DNA from: Pseudomonas azotoformans | Lineage (GTDB): Bacteria; Pseudomonadota; Gammaproteobacteria; Pseudomonadales; Pseudomonadaceae | Assembly (NCBI RefSeq): GCF_001579805.1 | Contig: NZ_CP014546.1 | Coordinates: 1,798,001-1,862,000 of the forward strand | Length of the DNA: 64,000 nucleotides | Reading direction: 5' to 3' | Shown: positions 53,657 through 63,820 of the stretch, piece after piece | Layout: each line of letters begins with the position of its first letter | How positions within the stretch are numbered: position 1 is the stretch's first letter | Program-made: the position numbers and the translations under genes | Notes under the pieces: model-generated | Seen by the model: only the letters and a program-made list of their open reading frames with translations | Database searches by the model: none | Told to the model about the DNA's origin: nothing

Positions 53657-55872
53657 CCGACAATACGTCCTCCACGCCCTTCGTCGAAGGGCGCGCTGAA
53701 CAGCGCCTAAATGGCGCGATTGCGCGCTTCAATCGGTGGCCTGCGGCGCTGCGTACGGTGCTGGTTGTTGCCAGTTGCGTGCTCGGCGCCCTGTTGTTGC
53801 TGGGCATTATCAGCGCACCGCTCGACCTCTACAGCCAGTGCCTGTTTGCCGGTGTGTGCTTCCTGGCGGTGCTGGTGCTGCGCAAAATTCCCGGACGCCT
53901 GGCGATCCTCGCGCTGGTGGTGCTGTCACTGGTGGCGTCATTGCGCTACATGTTCTGGCGGCTCACCTCCACCCTCGGGTTCGAGACCTGGATCGACATG
54001 TTCTTCGGCTACGGCCTGGTCGCGGCCGAGTTCTACGCCTTGATCGTGCTGATCTTCGGCTACGTACAAACCGCCTGGCCATTGCGCCGCACGCCGGTGT
54101 GGTTGAAGACCGAGCCCGAAGAGTGGCCGACGGTCGACGTGTTTATCCCCACGTATAACGAAGCGCTGAGCATCGTAAAACTGACCATCTTCGCCGCCCA
54201 GGCAATGGACTGGCCCAAGGACAAGCTGCGCGTCCACGTGCTGGACGATGGCCGCCGCGACGACTTCCGTGACTTCTGCCGCAAGGTCGGCGTGAACTAC
54301 ATTCGCCGCGACAACAACTTCCATGCCAAGGCCGGTAACCTCAACGAAGCGTTGAAGGTCACCGACGGTGAATACATCGCCCTGTTCGATGCCGACCACG
54401 TGCCGACGCGCTCCTTCCTGCAAGTAAGCCTGGGCTGGTTCCTCAAAGACCCGAAGCTGGCGATGCTGCAAACGCCGCACTTCTTCTTCTCGCCAGACCC
54501 GTTCGAAAAGAACCTCGACACTTTCCGCGCCGTGCCCAATGAGGGCGAACTGTTCTACGGCCTGGTGCAGGACGGCAACGACCTGTGGAACGCCACCTTC
54601 TTCTGCGGCTCCTGTGCGGTCATCCGCCGTAAACCGCTGCTGGAAATCGGCGGTGTAGCCGTCGAGACCGTGACCGAAGACGCCCACACCGCGCTCAAGC
54701 TCAACCGCCTGGGCTACAACACCGCTTACCTGGCCATCCCGCAAGCTGCGGGCCTGGCCACCGAAAGCCTGTCGCGCCACATCAACCAGCGGATTCGCTG
54801 GGCGCGAGGCATGGCGCAGATCTTCCGCACCGACAACCCGCTGCTGGGCAAGGGCCTCAAGTGGGGCCAGCGCATCTGCTACGCCAACGCCATGCTGCAC
54901 TTCTTCTATGGTTTGCCGCGCCTGGTGTTCCTGACCGCGCCGTTGGCTTATCTGGTGTTCGGGGCGGAGATTTTCCACGCGTCGGCGCTGATGATCGTTG
55001 CCTACGTGTTGCCGCACTTGGTGCACTCAAGCCTGACCAACTCCCGGATCCAGGGGCGTTTCCGTCACTCGTTCTGGAACGAGGTGTACGAGACGGTACT
55101 GGCCTGGTACATCCTGCCGCCGGTGCTGGTGGCGTTGGTCAACCCCAAGGCCGGTGGCTTCAACGTGACCGACAAGGGCGGCATCATCGACAAGCAGTTC
55201 TTCGACTGGAAACTCGCGCGCCCGTACCTGGTGTTGCTGGCGGTGAATCTGGTCGGCCTGGGCTTCGGTATCCATCAGTTGATCTGGGGCGATGCGTCCA
55301 CTGCCGTGACGGTAGCGATCAACCTGACCTGGACCCTCTACAACCTGATCATCACCAGCGCCGCCGTGGCCGTGGCTTCGGAAGCGCGCCAAGTGCGTTC
55401 CGAGCCGCGTGTCAGCGCCAAGCTGCCGGTGAGCATCATTTGTGCTGACGGCCGTGTGCTTGAAGGCACGACTCAAGATTTCTCGCAAAACGGCTTCGGC
55501 TTGATGCTCTCCGATGGTCACTCGATCACCCAGGGTGAGCGCGTGCAATTGGTGCTGTCACGCAACGGCCAGGACAGCTTGTTCGATGCCCGCGTGGTGT
55601 TCAGCAAGGGCGCGCAGATCGGTGCCCAGTTCGAACCCCTCAGTCTGCGCCAGCAAAGCGAGTTGGTTCGCCTGACCTTCTCCCGCGCCGATACCTGGGC
55701 CGCGAGCTGGGGCGCCGGCCAGCCGGATACACCGCTGGCGGCCCTGCGTGAAGTGGGCTCCATCGGCATCGGCGGCTTGTTCACCCTGGGCCGCGCCACC
55801 CTACACGAACTGCGTCTGGCCTTGAGCCGCACCCCCACAAAACCGCTAGATACGCTGATGGACAAGCCATGA
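53653..55872 (+). CDS. wssB: cellulose synthase catalytic subunit WssB (BcsA)
   Basis: 739 residues from ATG at 53653 (ATGA overlap with wssA). GT2 motifs: DDGRRDDFRD, DADHVPTRSF, TEDAHT and QRIRWARG. Eight or so membrane helices flank the catalytic core. The C-terminal PilZ domain has RSEPR and DFSQNGFG, so activity needs cyclic di-GMP. Makes beta-1,4-glucan from UDP-glucose at the inner membrane. Confidence 0.97.
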   Translation: MTDNTSSTPFVEGRAEQRLNGAIARFNRWPAALRTVLVVASCVLGALLLLGIISAPLDLYSQCLFAGVCFLAVLVLRKIPGRLAILALVVLSLVASLRYMFWRLTSTLGFETWIDMFFGYGLVAAEFYALIVLIFGYVQTAWPLRRTPVWLKTEPEEWPTVDVFIPTYNEALSIVKLTIFAAQAMDWPKDKLRVHVLDDGRRDDFRDFCRKVGVNYIRRDNNFHAKAGNLNEALKVTDGEYIALFDADHVPTRSFLQVSLGWFLKDPKLAMLQTPHFFFSPDPFEKNLDTFRAVPNEGELFYGLVQDGNDLWNATFFCGSCAVIRRKPLLEIGGVAVETVTEDAHTALKLNRLGYNTAYLAIPQAAGLATESLSRHINQRIRWARGMAQIFRTDNPLLGKGLKWGQRICYANAMLHFFYGLPRLVFLTAPLAYLVFGAEIFHASALMIVAYVLPHLVHSSLTNSRIQGRFRHSFWNEVYETVLAWYILPPVLVALVNPKAGGFNVTDKGGIIDKQFFDWKLARPYLVLLAVNLVGLGFGIHQLIWGDASTAVTVAINLTWTLYNLIITSAAVAVASEARQVRSEPRVSAKLPVSIICADGRVLEGTTQDFSQNGFGLMLSDGHSITQGERVQLVLSRNGQDSLFDARVVFSKGAQIGAQFEPLSLRQQSELVRLTFSRADTWAASWGAGQPDTPLAALREVGSIGIGGLFTLGRATLHELRLALSRTPTKPLDTLMDKP

Positions 55873-58136
55873 CCTCGAAGATATTCGCTCGCCCTCATCC
55901 GCGCCGTGCACTCGCGCTGATGATCGCCTCGCTGATGGGCCTCAACACCCTGGCGCAAGCTGCCGAGCAAGCGGTTGCCACCGTGCCGGTGCAAAGCACC
56001 GATAACGGCTACAGCCTGACCCTCAAGCAGCTGGGCCGCCGCGACACCATGAACCTGCAAGGCGTGGAGTCGTCCGACAGTGTCAACTTCGATATCCGTG
56101 CCGATGAAGTGGTGAAGGGTGCGCAACTGCTGCTCAAGTACAGCTACTCGCCGGCGCTGCTGGCCGACCTGTCGCAGATCAACGTGTTGGTCAACGGCGA
56201 AGTCGCCGCCAGCCTGGCGCTGCCCAAAGAAGGCGCGGGCATCCAGCAAGAGCAACTGGTGCAGCTTCCGCCGAAGCTGATCACCGAGTTCAACCGCTTG
56301 AGCCTGCAGTTCATCGGCCACTACACCATGTCCTGCGAAGACCCGCTGCACAGCAGCCTGTGGGCCAAGATCAGCAACAGCAGCGAGCTGAAAGTGCAGG
56401 TTGAGCCGATCGTGCTCAAGGACGACCTGGCCGTGCTGCCGCTGCCGTTCTTCGACAAGCGTGACGCGCGCCAGGTCAGCCTGCCGTTCGTGTTCGCCAC
56501 TGCACCCGACAGTGCCGCGCTGGAAGCGGCCGGTGCCTTGTCTTCATGGATCGGCGGCCTCGCCAGCTACCGGGGCGCGACGTTCCCGACCACCCTCGGC
56601 GAGCTGCCGGCCAAAGGCAACGCCATCGTACTGGTGCAAACCGCCGATGCGCTGGACGTGCACGGTGTTGCGGTCGCCAAGCCGACCGGCCCGACCCTGA
56701 CCCTCATCGCCAACCCCAATGACGCCAACGGCAAACTGCTGATCGTCACCGGGCGTGACGGCGAAGAACTCAAGCGCGCCGCCAACGCGGTCGTGCTGGG
56801 CAACCCGGTATTGGCCGGCAACAGCGTGGTCATCACCAAGCTCGACACCCTGGCACCGCGCCGTCCGTACGACGCGCCAAACTGGCTGCCAAGCAACCGC
56901 CCGGTGCGCCTGGGCGAGTTGATCGAACAGCAGAAACTCAGCGTGTCGGGTTACAACCCAGGCGCGATCAGCGTCGACATGCGCCTGCCGCCGGACCTGT
57001 TCAACTGGCGTGAAGAGGGCGTGCCGCTCAAGCTCAAGTACCGCTACACGCCGCAGCAGGTGTCGACCAACTCGTCGTTGCTGATCGGCCTGAATGATCA
57101 ATTCATGAAGTCTGTGGCCTTGCCGTCGGTGACCAACCTGGGCGGCGGCCAGACCCTGCTCGACCAGTTGAAGAAAGACGAAAGCCTGCCGCGCGAAGTG
57201 ACGACCCTGCTGCCGATCAGCTCGGCATCGCCCAAGTCCAAGCTGCAACTGCGCTTCATGTACGACTACATCAAAGAAGGCGAATGCCGCGACATTATCG
57301 TCGACAACATGCGCGGTTCAGTCGACCCGGATTCGACCCTCGACGTCACCGGCTACCAGCATTACATCGCCATGCCGAACCTGGGCGTGTTCAACGACTC
57401 CGGCTTCCCGTTCACCCGCCTGGCTGACCTGTCGGAATCCGCCGTGGTCATGCCCGACAACTTCGGCACCGACGAGTTGACCGCCTACTTGACCGTGATG
57501 GGCCGCTTCGGCGAAGCCACCGGCTACCCGGCCACCGCCGTCAAAGTGGTGCAGGCCAAAGACGTGCAAAGCGTTGCCGACAAAGACCTGCTGGTGCTCG
57601 CCACCGCCGCCAACCAACCGCTGCTCAAGCAGTGGCAGCAATACCTGCCGGCCACCAGCGATGGTGAGCAGCACCAGTTCCTGCTGTCTGACCTGCCACG
57701 TTATGTCCGTAGCTGGGTCAGCCCGGACCCGGCGGGCAATCAGCACCCGGCCAATGCCGGCATTACCTTCAAGGGCCTGAGCAACAGTACTTGGCTGGCG
57801 GGCTTCCAATCGCCACTCAAGAGCGGTCGCAGCGTGGTGCTGATCGCCAGCAACCAGCCGCAGGGCCTGCTGGAAGCCACCTCGGCGCTGATCGGCGGTG
57901 ACGACTACAAAGACTCGATCCAGGGCAGCCTGGCCGTAGTGCAGGGCACCACGATCAGTTCGCTGGTAGGTGACGAGCAGTACTACGTCGGCAAGCTCAA
58001 CTACTTCAAATTCATGCAGTGGCAACTGTCGCAGAATCTGGGCTGGATGCTGTTGATCACCTTCCTCGGCCTGGCGGTGGTGACCAGCCTGATCTACCTG
58101 TCGCTGCGTGCACGTGCAAAACGGCGGTTGGCATGA
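55869..58136 (+). CDS. wssC: cellulose synthase regulatory subunit WssC (BcsB)
   Basis: 755 residues, signal sequence ending LAQAAEQ, a large periplasmic carbohydrate-binding part and a single C-terminal membrane helix (WMLLITFLGLAVVTSLIYLSL). BcsB family: DPLHSSLWAKI and YIKEGECRDIIVDNMRGSVDPDS stretch in two parts. It guides the nascent glucan through the periplasm with WssB. Coupled to both neighbours by ATGA overlaps. Confidence 0.95.
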   Translation: MTSKIFARPHPRRALALMIASLMGLNTLAQAAEQAVATVPVQSTDNGYSLTLKQLGRRDTMNLQGVESSDSVNFDIRADEVVKGAQLLLKYSYSPALLADLSQINVLVNGEVAASLALPKEGAGIQQEQLVQLPPKLITEFNRLSLQFIGHYTMSCEDPLHSSLWAKISNSSELKVQVEPIVLKDDLAVLPLPFFDKRDARQVSLPFVFATAPDSAALEAAGALSSWIGGLASYRGATFPTTLGELPAKGNAIVLVQTADALDVHGVAVAKPTGPTLTLIANPNDANGKLLIVTGRDGEELKRAANAVVLGNPVLAGNSVVITKLDTLAPRRPYDAPNWLPSNRPVRLGELIEQQKLSVSGYNPGAISVDMRLPPDLFNWREEGVPLKLKYRYTPQQVSTNSSLLIGLNDQFMKSVALPSVTNLGGGQTLLDQLKKDESLPREVTTLLPISSASPKSKLQLRFMYDYIKEGECRDIIVDNMRGSVDPDSTLDVTGYQHYIAMPNLGVFNDSGFPFTRLADLSESAVVMPDNFGTDELTAYLTVMGRFGEATGYPATAVKVVQAKDVQSVADKDLLVLATAANQPLLKQWQQYLPATSDGEQHQFLLSDLPRYVRSWVSPDPAGNQHPANAGITFKGLSNSTWLAGFQSPLKSGRSVVLIASNQPQGLLEATSALIGGDDYKDSIQGSLAVVQGTTISSLVGDEQYYVGKLNYFKFMQWQLSQNLGWMLLITFLGLAVVTSLIYLSLRARAKRRLA

Positions 58137-59329
58137 GCCCGCTCAAGAGCGTGGCCCTGGCTGCACTGGGCGCGGTGATGTTTGCCGGTAGCGCGCAGGC
58201 GCAAACCTGTGACTGGCCGCTGTGGCAGAACTACGCCAAGCGCTTTGTGCAGGACGATGGGCGGGTGTTGAACTCGTCGATGAAACCCACCGAGAGCAGT
58301 TCGGAAGGGCAGTCCTACGCGATGTTCTTTGCGCTGGTCGGTAATGACCGTGCGAGCTTCGACAAGCTGTGGACCTGGACCAAGGCCAACATGTCGGGCT
58401 CCGACATCGGCCAGAACCTGCCGGGTTGGCTGTGGGGCAAAAAAGCCGATAACACCTGGGGCGTGATCGACCCGAACTCTGCGAGCGACGCTGATTTGTG
58501 GATGGCTTACGCCTTGCTCGAAGCGGCTCGCGTGTGGAATGCACCGCAGTACCGCGCCGACGCACAATTGTTGTTGGCCAACGTCGAACGCAACCTGATC
58601 GTGCGCGTGCCCGGCCTGGGCAAGATGCTGTTGCCGGGGCCGGTGGGCTACGTGCATCCGGGCGGTTTGTGGCGTTTCAATCCGAGCTACCAGGTGCTTG
58701 CACAACTGCGTCGCTTCCAGAAAGAACGCCCGAACGCCGGTTGGAACGAAGTGGCTGAAAGCAACGCGCGCATGCTCGCCGACACCGCCAGCAACCCCCA
58801 CGGCCTCGCGGCCAACTGGGTCGGTTATCGCGCGACCAGCGCCAACGCCGGGCTGTTTGTAGTCGACCCGTTCTCCGATGACCTGGGCAGTTACGACGCG
58901 ATCCGCACCTACATGTGGGCCGGCATGACCGCCAAAGGCGATCCATTGGCGGCGGCGATGCTCAAGTCGCTGGGCGGTATGTCCCGCGCCACGGCTGCAT
59001 CGGTCACCGGCTTCCCGCCGGAAAAAATCCACGTGCTGACCGGCGAAGCCGAGAAAAACAACGGCTACACGCCGATGGGTTTCTCCGCATCGACCATTGC
59101 CTTCTTCCAGGCCCGAGGCGAAACCGCCCTGGCGCTGCTGCAAAAGGCCAAGGTCGACGACGCACTCGCCAAGGCCCTGGCGCCTTCGGCACCGGAGAGC
59201 GCGCAGCCGATCTACTACGACTACATGCTCAGCCTGTTCAGCCAGGGCTTTGCCGATCAGAAGTACCGTTTTGAACAAGACGGTACGGTCAAATTATCCT
59301 GGGAGGCCGCATGCGCCGTCACACGCTAG
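58133..59329 (+). CDS. wssD: GH8 endoglucanase WssD (BcsZ)
   Basis: 398 residues from the ATG at 58133; the longer in-frame opening upstream lies inside wssC. Signal peptide ending GSAQAQTC. The GH8 motif SEGQSYAM (Glu58, probable acid) is intact. Periplasmic beta-1,4-glucanase required for normal cellulose export. Overlaps wssE by 19 bases. Confidence 0.95.
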   Translation: MSPLKSVALAALGAVMFAGSAQAQTCDWPLWQNYAKRFVQDDGRVLNSSMKPTESSSEGQSYAMFFALVGNDRASFDKLWTWTKANMSGSDIGQNLPGWLWGKKADNTWGVIDPNSASDADLWMAYALLEAARVWNAPQYRADAQLLLANVERNLIVRVPGLGKMLLPGPVGYVHPGGLWRFNPSYQVLAQLRRFQKERPNAGWNEVAESNARMLADTASNPHGLAANWVGYRATSANAGLFVVDPFSDDLGSYDAIRTYMWAGMTAKGDPLAAAMLKSLGGMSRATAASVTGFPPEKIHVLTGEAEKNNGYTPMGFSASTIAFFQARGETALALLQKAKVDDALAKALAPSAPESAQPIYYDYMLSLFSQGFADQKYRFEQDGTVKLSWEAACAVTR

Positions 59330-62300
59330 CCATTGCGATTCTCGCCGCCCTGGTCTCGACGGCCAGCGTCGCTGAAACCAGCGACCCGCAGGCCCTGCTG
59401 ATCGAGCAGGGTTACTACTGGCAGTCGAAAAAGAACCCTGAACGCGCGCTGGAAACCTGGCAGAAACTCTTGAGCCTGAGCCCCGAGCAACCGGATGCGC
59501 TGTACGGCATCGGCTTGATCCAGGTGCAACAGAACCGTCCGGCCGAAGCGCAAAAGTACCTGGCCCGCTTGCAGGCGCTGAGCCCGGTGCCGCGCCAGGC
59601 GTTGCAGCTGGAGCAGGACATCACCGTGGCCGTGCCGGACAACGCCAAGTTGCTGGAGCAGGCCCGTGAGTTGGGTGAGCCCGACGACGAGCGCGAAAAG
59701 GCCGTGGCCTTGTACCGCCAGGTTTTCCAGGGCCGCCAGCCCCAGGGCCTGATCGCCCGTGAGTACTACAACACCTTGGGCTTCACGGCCAAGGGCACCA
59801 GCGAAGCCATCGCCGGCTTGCAGCGTTTGTCCCGTGAACGGCCGAACGACCCGATCGTTGCGTTGTTCCTCGCCAAGCACCTGGCGCGCAACCCGGCCAC
59901 CCGGCCTGACGGCATTCGTGCCCTGGCCAAACTGGCACCGAACAATGACGTGGGCGGCAACGCCGATGAAACCTGGCGCTTCGCACTGATCTGGCTCGGC
60001 CCGCCGAAGCCGGACCAGGTGTCGCTGTTCCAGCAGTTCCTCACCGTGCACCCGGATGACGCCGAGATTCGCGCGCTGATGAACAAGGGCATTGCCCAAG
60101 GCAAAGGCGGCGGCACCTGGCAGCGTGACCCGCAGATGACCAAGGCCTTCAAGGCGCTGGATGACGGCGACCTGAAAACCGCCGAGCCACTGCTGGCCGC
60201 GCGTCTTGCGCAAAAATCCAATGACGTCGATGCCCTCGGTGGCATGGGCGTATTGCGTCAACAGCAGGAACGTTACAGCGAAGCCGAAAACTACCTCGTC
60301 CAGGCTACCCGTTTGCCCGGTGGTGCCGCGTGGCAGTCGGCCCTGAACGACGTGCGCTACTGGAACCTGATCAGCCAGAGCCGCGACGCCCAACGCGCCG
60401 GCCGCAGCGCCCAGGCCCGTGACCTGGTGGCCCAGGCCGAACGTTTGAATCCAGGCCAGCCAGGCGCAGCGGTCGCGTTGGCGGGTTTCCAGTCTCAGGA
60501 CAACCAGTTCGAAGAAGCCGAAGCCGGCTACCGTAAGGTGTTGGCGCGTCATCCCGGTGACCCGGATGCCTTGAGTGGCTTGATCAACGTGTTGTCCCAG
60601 TCGGGTCAACCGGATGAGGCCTTGAAGCTGATCGACTCGGTGTCACCGGCGCAGCGCGCCAAGTTCGCGCCGAGCGTGAAAATCAACGCATTGCGCGCGA
60701 CCCAGGTCGGCAAACTGGCGGAGCAACGCGGTGACGTGAAAGGCGCACAAGCGGCCTACCGCCAGGCTCTCGACGCTGACCCTGAAAACCCGTGGACCCG
60801 TTTCGCCCTGGCGCGCATGTACCTGCGCGACGGCCAGATCCGCAATGCCCGTGCGTTGATCGACGGCTTGCTCAAGACTCAGCCCAACCAGCCGGACGCG
60901 CTGTACACCAGCACCCTGTTGTCGGCGCAGCTGAGCGAGTGGAAACAGGCCGAGACGACCCTGGGGCGTATCCCCACGGCGCAGCGCACGGCCGACATGA
61001 ACGAGCTGGCGATCGATATCGCGCTGCACCAGCAGACCGACGTGGCCATCGAAACCGCCCGCCGTGGCCAGCGCCCGGAAGCCTTGGCATTGCTGGGGCG
61101 CTCTGAACCTCTGACCCGTCAGAAGCCTGAGCGTGTGGCTGTGTTGGCCGCCGCCTATGTGGAAGTCGGCGCCGCGCAGTACGGCCTGGACATGATGCAG
61201 AAGGTGGTGGAGAACAACCCCAACCCGACGGTCGACCAGAAACTGCTGTACGCCAACGTGTTGCTCAAGGCCAACAAGTACAGTGAGGCGGGCGAAATCC
61301 TGCGTGAAGTGCAGGGCCAGCCTTTGAGCGAAATCGGTCGCCAGCGCTATGACGACCTGATTTACCTGTACCGGGTCAAACAGGCGGATGCCCTGCGCGA
61401 GAAGAACGACCTGGTGGCCGCCTATGACATGCTGTCTCCGGCGTTGGCCCAGCGTCCCAATGACGCGCTGGGCGTCGGCGCGCTGGCGCGGATGTACGCC
61501 GCCAGTGGCAACGGCAAGAAGGCGATGGAGTTGTACGCGCCGCTGATCCAGCAGAACCCGAACAACGCACGCCTGCAACTGGGCCTGGCGGACATCGCCC
61601 TGAAAGGCAATGACCGCAGCTTGGCGCAGAGCGCCAGTGACAAGGCGCTGGCCCTGGAGCCGGGTAACCCGGAGACGCTCACCTCGGCCGCGCGTATTTA
61701 CCAGGGGCTGGGCAAGAACAGCGAAGCCGCTGAGTTACTGCGCAAGGCCCTGGCGATTGAAAACGCCATGAAGGCCAAGACCCAAGTGGCCCAGGCTGGC
61801 GCCCCAGGTACATCGTATAACCCGTTCGTAGGCTTGCCGGGCCAGCGTCGCCAGGTCACCGACCTGACCGTTGCTGGCGCCGTACCGCCGCCGATCGATG
61901 CGCCAACCAAGTCCGTGACGTCCAGCGCCTTTGCGAGTGCGACGTCCAACGACTTGAGCGATCCGTTTGTGCCGCCGTCGAGCATTGCCTCCGTCGACAG
62001 CCCCGAGCTGAGCCCGGCGCGACGTGCGCTGGATAACATCCTGCGTGACCGTACCGGTTATGTGGTGCAAGGCTTGAGCGTGCGCAGCAACAACGGCGAG
62101 AAAGGCTTGAGCAAACTCACCGATGTGGAAGCGCCGTTTGAAGCGCGTATGCCAGTGGGCGATAACACGGTGGCGCTGCGGGTGACGCCGGTGCATTTGA
62201 GCGCTGGTAGCGTTGGCGATGATGCTGCATCACGCTTCGGCGGCGGCAAGGTCACCTCACCACGGACCCAGAATGCTACCGGTGTTGGCTTGGCCGTGGC

Positions 62301-63138
62301 TTTTGATAACCCTGATGAAGGCCTCAAGGCCGACGTCGGCGTAAGCCCGTTGGGCTTCCTCTACAACACCATCGTCGGCGGCGTGAGCGTGTCGCGTCCG
62401 TTCGAGGCCAATTCGAACTTCCGCTATGGTGCAAATATCTCTCGGCGTCCAGTCACCGACAGCGTCACTTCCTTCGCAGGCTCCAAAGACGGCGACGGTT
62501 ACAAGTGGGGCGGCGTGACCGCCAACGGCGGGCGTGGCGAGTTGAGCTACGACAACCAGAAACTGGGTGTTTACGGCTACGCCTCCTTGCATCAACTGAT
62601 GGGCAACCACGTTGACGACAATACGCGCATGGAGTTGGGCAGCGGTATCTACTGGTACCTGCGTAATAACCCACGCGACACCCTGACCTTGGGTATCAGC
62701 GGTTCGGCGCTGAGCTTCAAGGAGAACCAGGACTTCTACACCTACGGCAACGGCGGCTACTTCAGCCCGCAGCGCTTCTTCTCCCTGGGCGTGCCGATTC
62801 GGTGGGCGCAGAGCTTTGATCGCTTCAGCTACCAGGTAAAAAGTTCGGTGGGCGTGCAGTATATCGGCCAAGATAGCGCGGATTTTTTCCCGGGCCGCAA
62901 AGACCTCGGTACCCAGGAATACAAAAGCTCGGACAAAACCGGCGTCGGCTACAGCTTCAACGCTGCCGCCGAATACCGCCTGAGCTCGCGGTTCTACCTG
63001 GGTGGCGAAATCGGTGTCGATAACGCCCAGGACTACCGCCAGTACGCCGGTAACGCTTATCTGCGCTACTTGTTCGAAGACCTGAGCGGGCCTATGCCAT
63101 TGCCGGTCAGCCCGTACCGTTCACCTTATTCCAACTGA
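59311..63138 (+). CDS. wssE: cellulose export protein WssE (BcsC)
   Basis: 1275 residues. Signal peptide, then a long TPR superhelix (about 25-820, many repeats of the A-x-x-Y-x-x-A-L type), a linker, and a C-terminal BcsC barrel (about 940-1275) that forms the outer-membrane pore. Full length, with no frameshift. Overlaps wssD by 19 bases. Confidence 0.96.
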   Translation: MRRHTLAIAILAALVSTASVAETSDPQALLIEQGYYWQSKKNPERALETWQKLLSLSPEQPDALYGIGLIQVQQNRPAEAQKYLARLQALSPVPRQALQLEQDITVAVPDNAKLLEQARELGEPDDEREKAVALYRQVFQGRQPQGLIAREYYNTLGFTAKGTSEAIAGLQRLSRERPNDPIVALFLAKHLARNPATRPDGIRALAKLAPNNDVGGNADETWRFALIWLGPPKPDQVSLFQQFLTVHPDDAEIRALMNKGIAQGKGGGTWQRDPQMTKAFKALDDGDLKTAEPLLAARLAQKSNDVDALGGMGVLRQQQERYSEAENYLVQATRLPGGAAWQSALNDVRYWNLISQSRDAQRAGRSAQARDLVAQAERLNPGQPGAAVALAGFQSQDNQFEEAEAGYRKVLARHPGDPDALSGLINVLSQSGQPDEALKLIDSVSPAQRAKFAPSVKINALRATQVGKLAEQRGDVKGAQAAYRQALDADPENPWTRFALARMYLRDGQIRNARALIDGLLKTQPNQPDALYTSTLLSAQLSEWKQAETTLGRIPTAQRTADMNELAIDIALHQQTDVAIETARRGQRPEALALLGRSEPLTRQKPERVAVLAAAYVEVGAAQYGLDMMQKVVENNPNPTVDQKLLYANVLLKANKYSEAGEILREVQGQPLSEIGRQRYDDLIYLYRVKQADALREKNDLVAAYDMLSPALAQRPNDALGVGALARMYAASGNGKKAMELYAPLIQQNPNNARLQLGLADIALKGNDRSLAQSASDKALALEPGNPETLTSAARIYQGLGKNSEAAELLRKALAIENAMKAKTQVAQAGAPGTSYNPFVGLPGQRRQVTDLTVAGAVPPPIDAPTKSVTSSAFASATSNDLSDPFVPPSSIASVDSPELSPARRALDNILRDRTGYVVQGLSVRSNNGEKGLSKLTDVEAPFEARMPVGDNTVALRVTPVHLSAGSVGDDAASRFGGGKVTSPRTQNATGVGLAVAFDNPDEGLKADVGVSPLGFLYNTIVGGVSVSRPFEANSNFRYGANISRRPVTDSVTSFAGSKDGDGYKWGGVTANGGRGELSYDNQKLGVYGYASLHQLMGNHVDDNTRMELGSGIYWYLRNNPRDTLTLGISGSALSFKENQDFYTYGNGGYFSPQRFFSLGVPIRWAQSFDRFSYQVKSSVGVQYIGQDSADFFPGRKDLGTQEYKSSDKTGVGYSFNAAAEYRLSSRFYLGGEIGVDNAQDYRQYAGNAYLRYLFEDLSGPMPLPVSPYRSPYSN

Positions 63139-63154
63139 TTAATCGGAGTCATTC

Positions 63155-63820
63155 ATGCCTGTTTCTGCGATTGCCGGCCTAACCATGCTGGTATTGGGCG
63201 AAAGTCATATGAGCTTTCCCGATTCGTTGCTCAACCCGTTGCAAGACAACCTCACCAAGCAAGGCGCGGTGGTTCACTCCATCGGTGCGTGCGGTGCCGG
63301 TGCGGCGGATTGGGTTGTCCCGAAAAAAGTCGAGTGCGGTGGCGAACGTACACCGACTGGCAAGGCCGTGATCTATGGCAAGAACGCCATGAGCACCACG
63401 CCGATCCAGGAGCTGATTGCCAAGGACAAGCCCGACGTGGTCGTGCTGATCATCGGCGATACCATGGGCTCTTACACCAACCCGGTGTTCCCCAAAGCCT
63501 GGGCCTGGAAAAGCGTGACCTCGCTGACCAAGGCCATCACCGACACCGGCACCAAATGCGTGTGGGTCGGCCCGCCATGGGGCAAAGTCGGTTCCCAGTA
63601 CAAGAAGGATGACACCCGCACCAAGCTGATGTCGTCGTTCCTGGCCAGTAACGTGGCGCCGTGCACCTACATCGATTCGCTGACGTTCTCCAAACCGGGC
63701 GAGTGGATCACCACCGACGGCCAGCACTTCACCATCGACGGTTACCAGAAGTGGGCCAAGGCGATCGGTACTGCCTTGGGTGACCTGCCGCCATCGGCCT
63801 ACGGTAAAGGAAGCAAATAA
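63155..63820 (+). CDS. wssF: WssF, SGNH-like cellulose acetylation protein
   Basis: 221 residues. A GES motif (LGESHM, Ser17) replaces the usual GDS near the N-terminus and DGQHFTIDGY holds the C-terminal Asp-His pair of SGNH hydrolases/acyltransferases. In SBW25 WssF acts with WssGHI in acetylating cellulose. No clear signal peptide. Ends with TAATG overlapping wssG. Confidence 0.9.
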   Translation: MPVSAIAGLTMLVLGESHMSFPDSLLNPLQDNLTKQGAVVHSIGACGAGAADWVVPKKVECGGERTPTGKAVIYGKNAMSTTPIQELIAKDKPDVVVLIIGDTMGSYTNPVFPKAWAWKSVTSLTKAITDTGTKCVWVGPPWGKVGSQYKKDDTRTKLMSSFLASNVAPCTYIDSLTFSKPGEWITTDGQHFTIDGYQKWAKAIGTALGDLPPSAYGKGSK